Assembly: GCA_003255065.1 (NCBI GenBank)
Contig: QAOA01004566.1
Location: forward strand, 7,647-71,646
Length of the DNA: 64,000 nt
DNA from: Cercis canadensis
Lineage: Eukaryota; Streptophyta; Magnoliopsida; Fabales; Fabaceae
Reading direction: 5' to 3'
A model generated the notes under the pieces. That model was not told the origin of the DNA, made no database searches, and worked only from the letters and a program-made list of their open reading frames with translations. This document shows positions 62,809 to 64,000 of this stretch, in pieces (the stretch's first letter is position 1; the number at the start of each line of letters is the position of its first letter). The translations under genes were made by a program, and so were the position numbers.

Positions 62809-64000
62809 TGTGTCATCAACGGCAAGGGTCGGTTTGATTGCTGAGACAGAGAAGTTGAATTTAGATATACAACTTAAGTGAAACACTACAATATGTGCTT
62901 TATGTGGCCATGTGGGTCATTATGTCCCCTCATAAGGTGGAAAGTGACCAGAACTGAAAACTACAGTACCTTTTTCTTTTTAGTGCATACCCGACCAAAT
63001 AACAAGGCATATTTCCATTTGTAATCTACCACTTAGAATTGCAAAAACATGTTCACAAGGGAAATCTATTGAGCACCTCATGCAATCACGTAGTTAAACA
63101 ATGTCAAATTGCAACAAACTAACATGCAATACATGTTTATATATATAACTTCAATCAATGTACAAGATACGGGATATATAGCTTAAGTAATTTAGATGCA
63201 GCTGTTGTTAGATTATAAGTTGCTAATAACCGAATCAATATGAGCGATATGTTTACTAATTAATTACAAGTTATGCAAATTTTCTTTTGGTCAAAGATAA
63301 GAGAACTCTTTTAGTTGTTGATAACACTACAATTACAAATATTACAATAAATAAGCTCATCATGTTTTGAATATATATGAGAAACACTCGAGCTTTATAG
63401 GCAGATACATGACTATTTCAGTTGTTATTTAATTGTGGTCTTGTGGCATATTATACTTTAATTAGTATTAAGAATGAGAACATTATTATTTGATGAGTAG
63501 ATAAGCATAAAGAATAAGAAATTGTCAAGTCCCAGTTACCCATTATGATTAATCTCGAACATAGGCATGAGGATGACTAGTTTTCCGAATTTTCCATAGT
63601 TTAGTCAATGTAAACCGAATAATATTAGATATGCAGATCATGCCATGCTCCACGTCTTCCGTTTAAAGCTTTTAATATATAGTCATATGGAGCCAATCAA
63701 GCCACGCATGCAACATAATGTCACATAAATTGGAAACTATTGATCATTCAACTAATCTTCAATTCTCTAAGCAATATACACTAGTAGACATATTTTTCTT
63801 TTATAGAATATTAGTATTTGTATATGGGTTTAATTCTCTAGGTTAATTAGATACGAGTCATTGTCAAAAGGAAATACTGCTTTTATATTCCTCATTTAGG
63901 TATAGAACGAAAATGAAAGCTATATTTTTAAAGCATAAAATTGAAAAACTCAACTCATAGAATAATGAAGTATATATCTTTCATATATATATATATATAT

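Larger units (their letters stand above)
58267..64000. other. HIPP 3' UTR and intergenic DNA, no firm gene
   Basis: AT-rich sequence to the window end. It contains AT microsatellites (60351-60369, 63983-64000), a low-complexity GCGACAA/GTAGTGGC patch at 60700-60860, a foldback element (61031-61226), a SINE (61378-61577), and a small GC-richer open frame near 62626. Nothing else can be supported. Confidence 0.55.

Noticed and set aside
1-64000. tRNA, rRNA and CRISPR-type arrays
   Set aside because: No full tRNA cloverleaf, no rRNA-like sequence and no regularly spaced repeats were found; GGTTCGA-type words occur only in SINE contexts.

Overview
The window is nuclear DNA from a flowering plant, most likely a eudicot. 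The signs are intron-rich genes with GT-AG borders, AT-rich intergenic DNA, a plastid-targeted ribosomal protein, and plant-only families (CBE1, REVEILLE MYB, HIPP, a short-ectodomain receptor kinase). The species cannot be read from the sequence. Eight protein genes are supported. For each, the coding exons join in frame, and for most the length matches the Arabidopsis family member.

Layout from left to right: receptor-like kinase (minus, 142-3115); CAAX protease STE24 (minus, 5893-11996), with a LINE remnant in one intron; plastid ribosomal protein L5 (minus, 14959-17225); eIF4E-binding protein CBE1 (plus, 20646-27857); REVEILLE-type MYB factor (minus, 29475-35085); ANGUSTIFOLIA/CtBP-like (minus, 38875-43458); an At1g01500-like tail-anchored unknown protein (minus, 46327-49344); a HIPP-like isoprenylated HMA protein (plus, 56200-58266). 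The last 5.7 kb holds no convincing gene. From memory of Arabidopsis loci, the first five resemble neighbours at At4g01280-At4g01330 and the last three, plus RVE and the kinase, resemble At1g01490-At1g01540. The window therefore looks like an unfractionated ancestral block that was split between two duplicated segments in Arabidopsis.

The genes are independent transcription units, not an operon. One functional link is plausible: STE24 processes C-terminal CaaX proteins, and the HIPP-like protein ends in a CaaX box.

The intergenic and intronic DNA holds several small non-autonomous transposons that can be delimited by eye. There are foldback elements at 36245-36708, 51873-52053, 52089-52446 and 61031-61226. 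There are tRNA-type SINEs at 46753-47060 and 61378-61577, and a SINE-like piece near 48030. A 200-bp insertion in an ANGUSTIFOLIA intron has its empty site preserved in a neighbouring duplicate.

An important caveat is that the assembly contains eleven isolated single Ns. Six are flanked by near-identical direct repeats of about 77-380 bp and the other five lie in or beside homopolymers or simple repeats. The six look like contig ends placed side by side without merging. One of them duplicates the first coding exon of the HIPP gene and another duplicates the RVE promoter.
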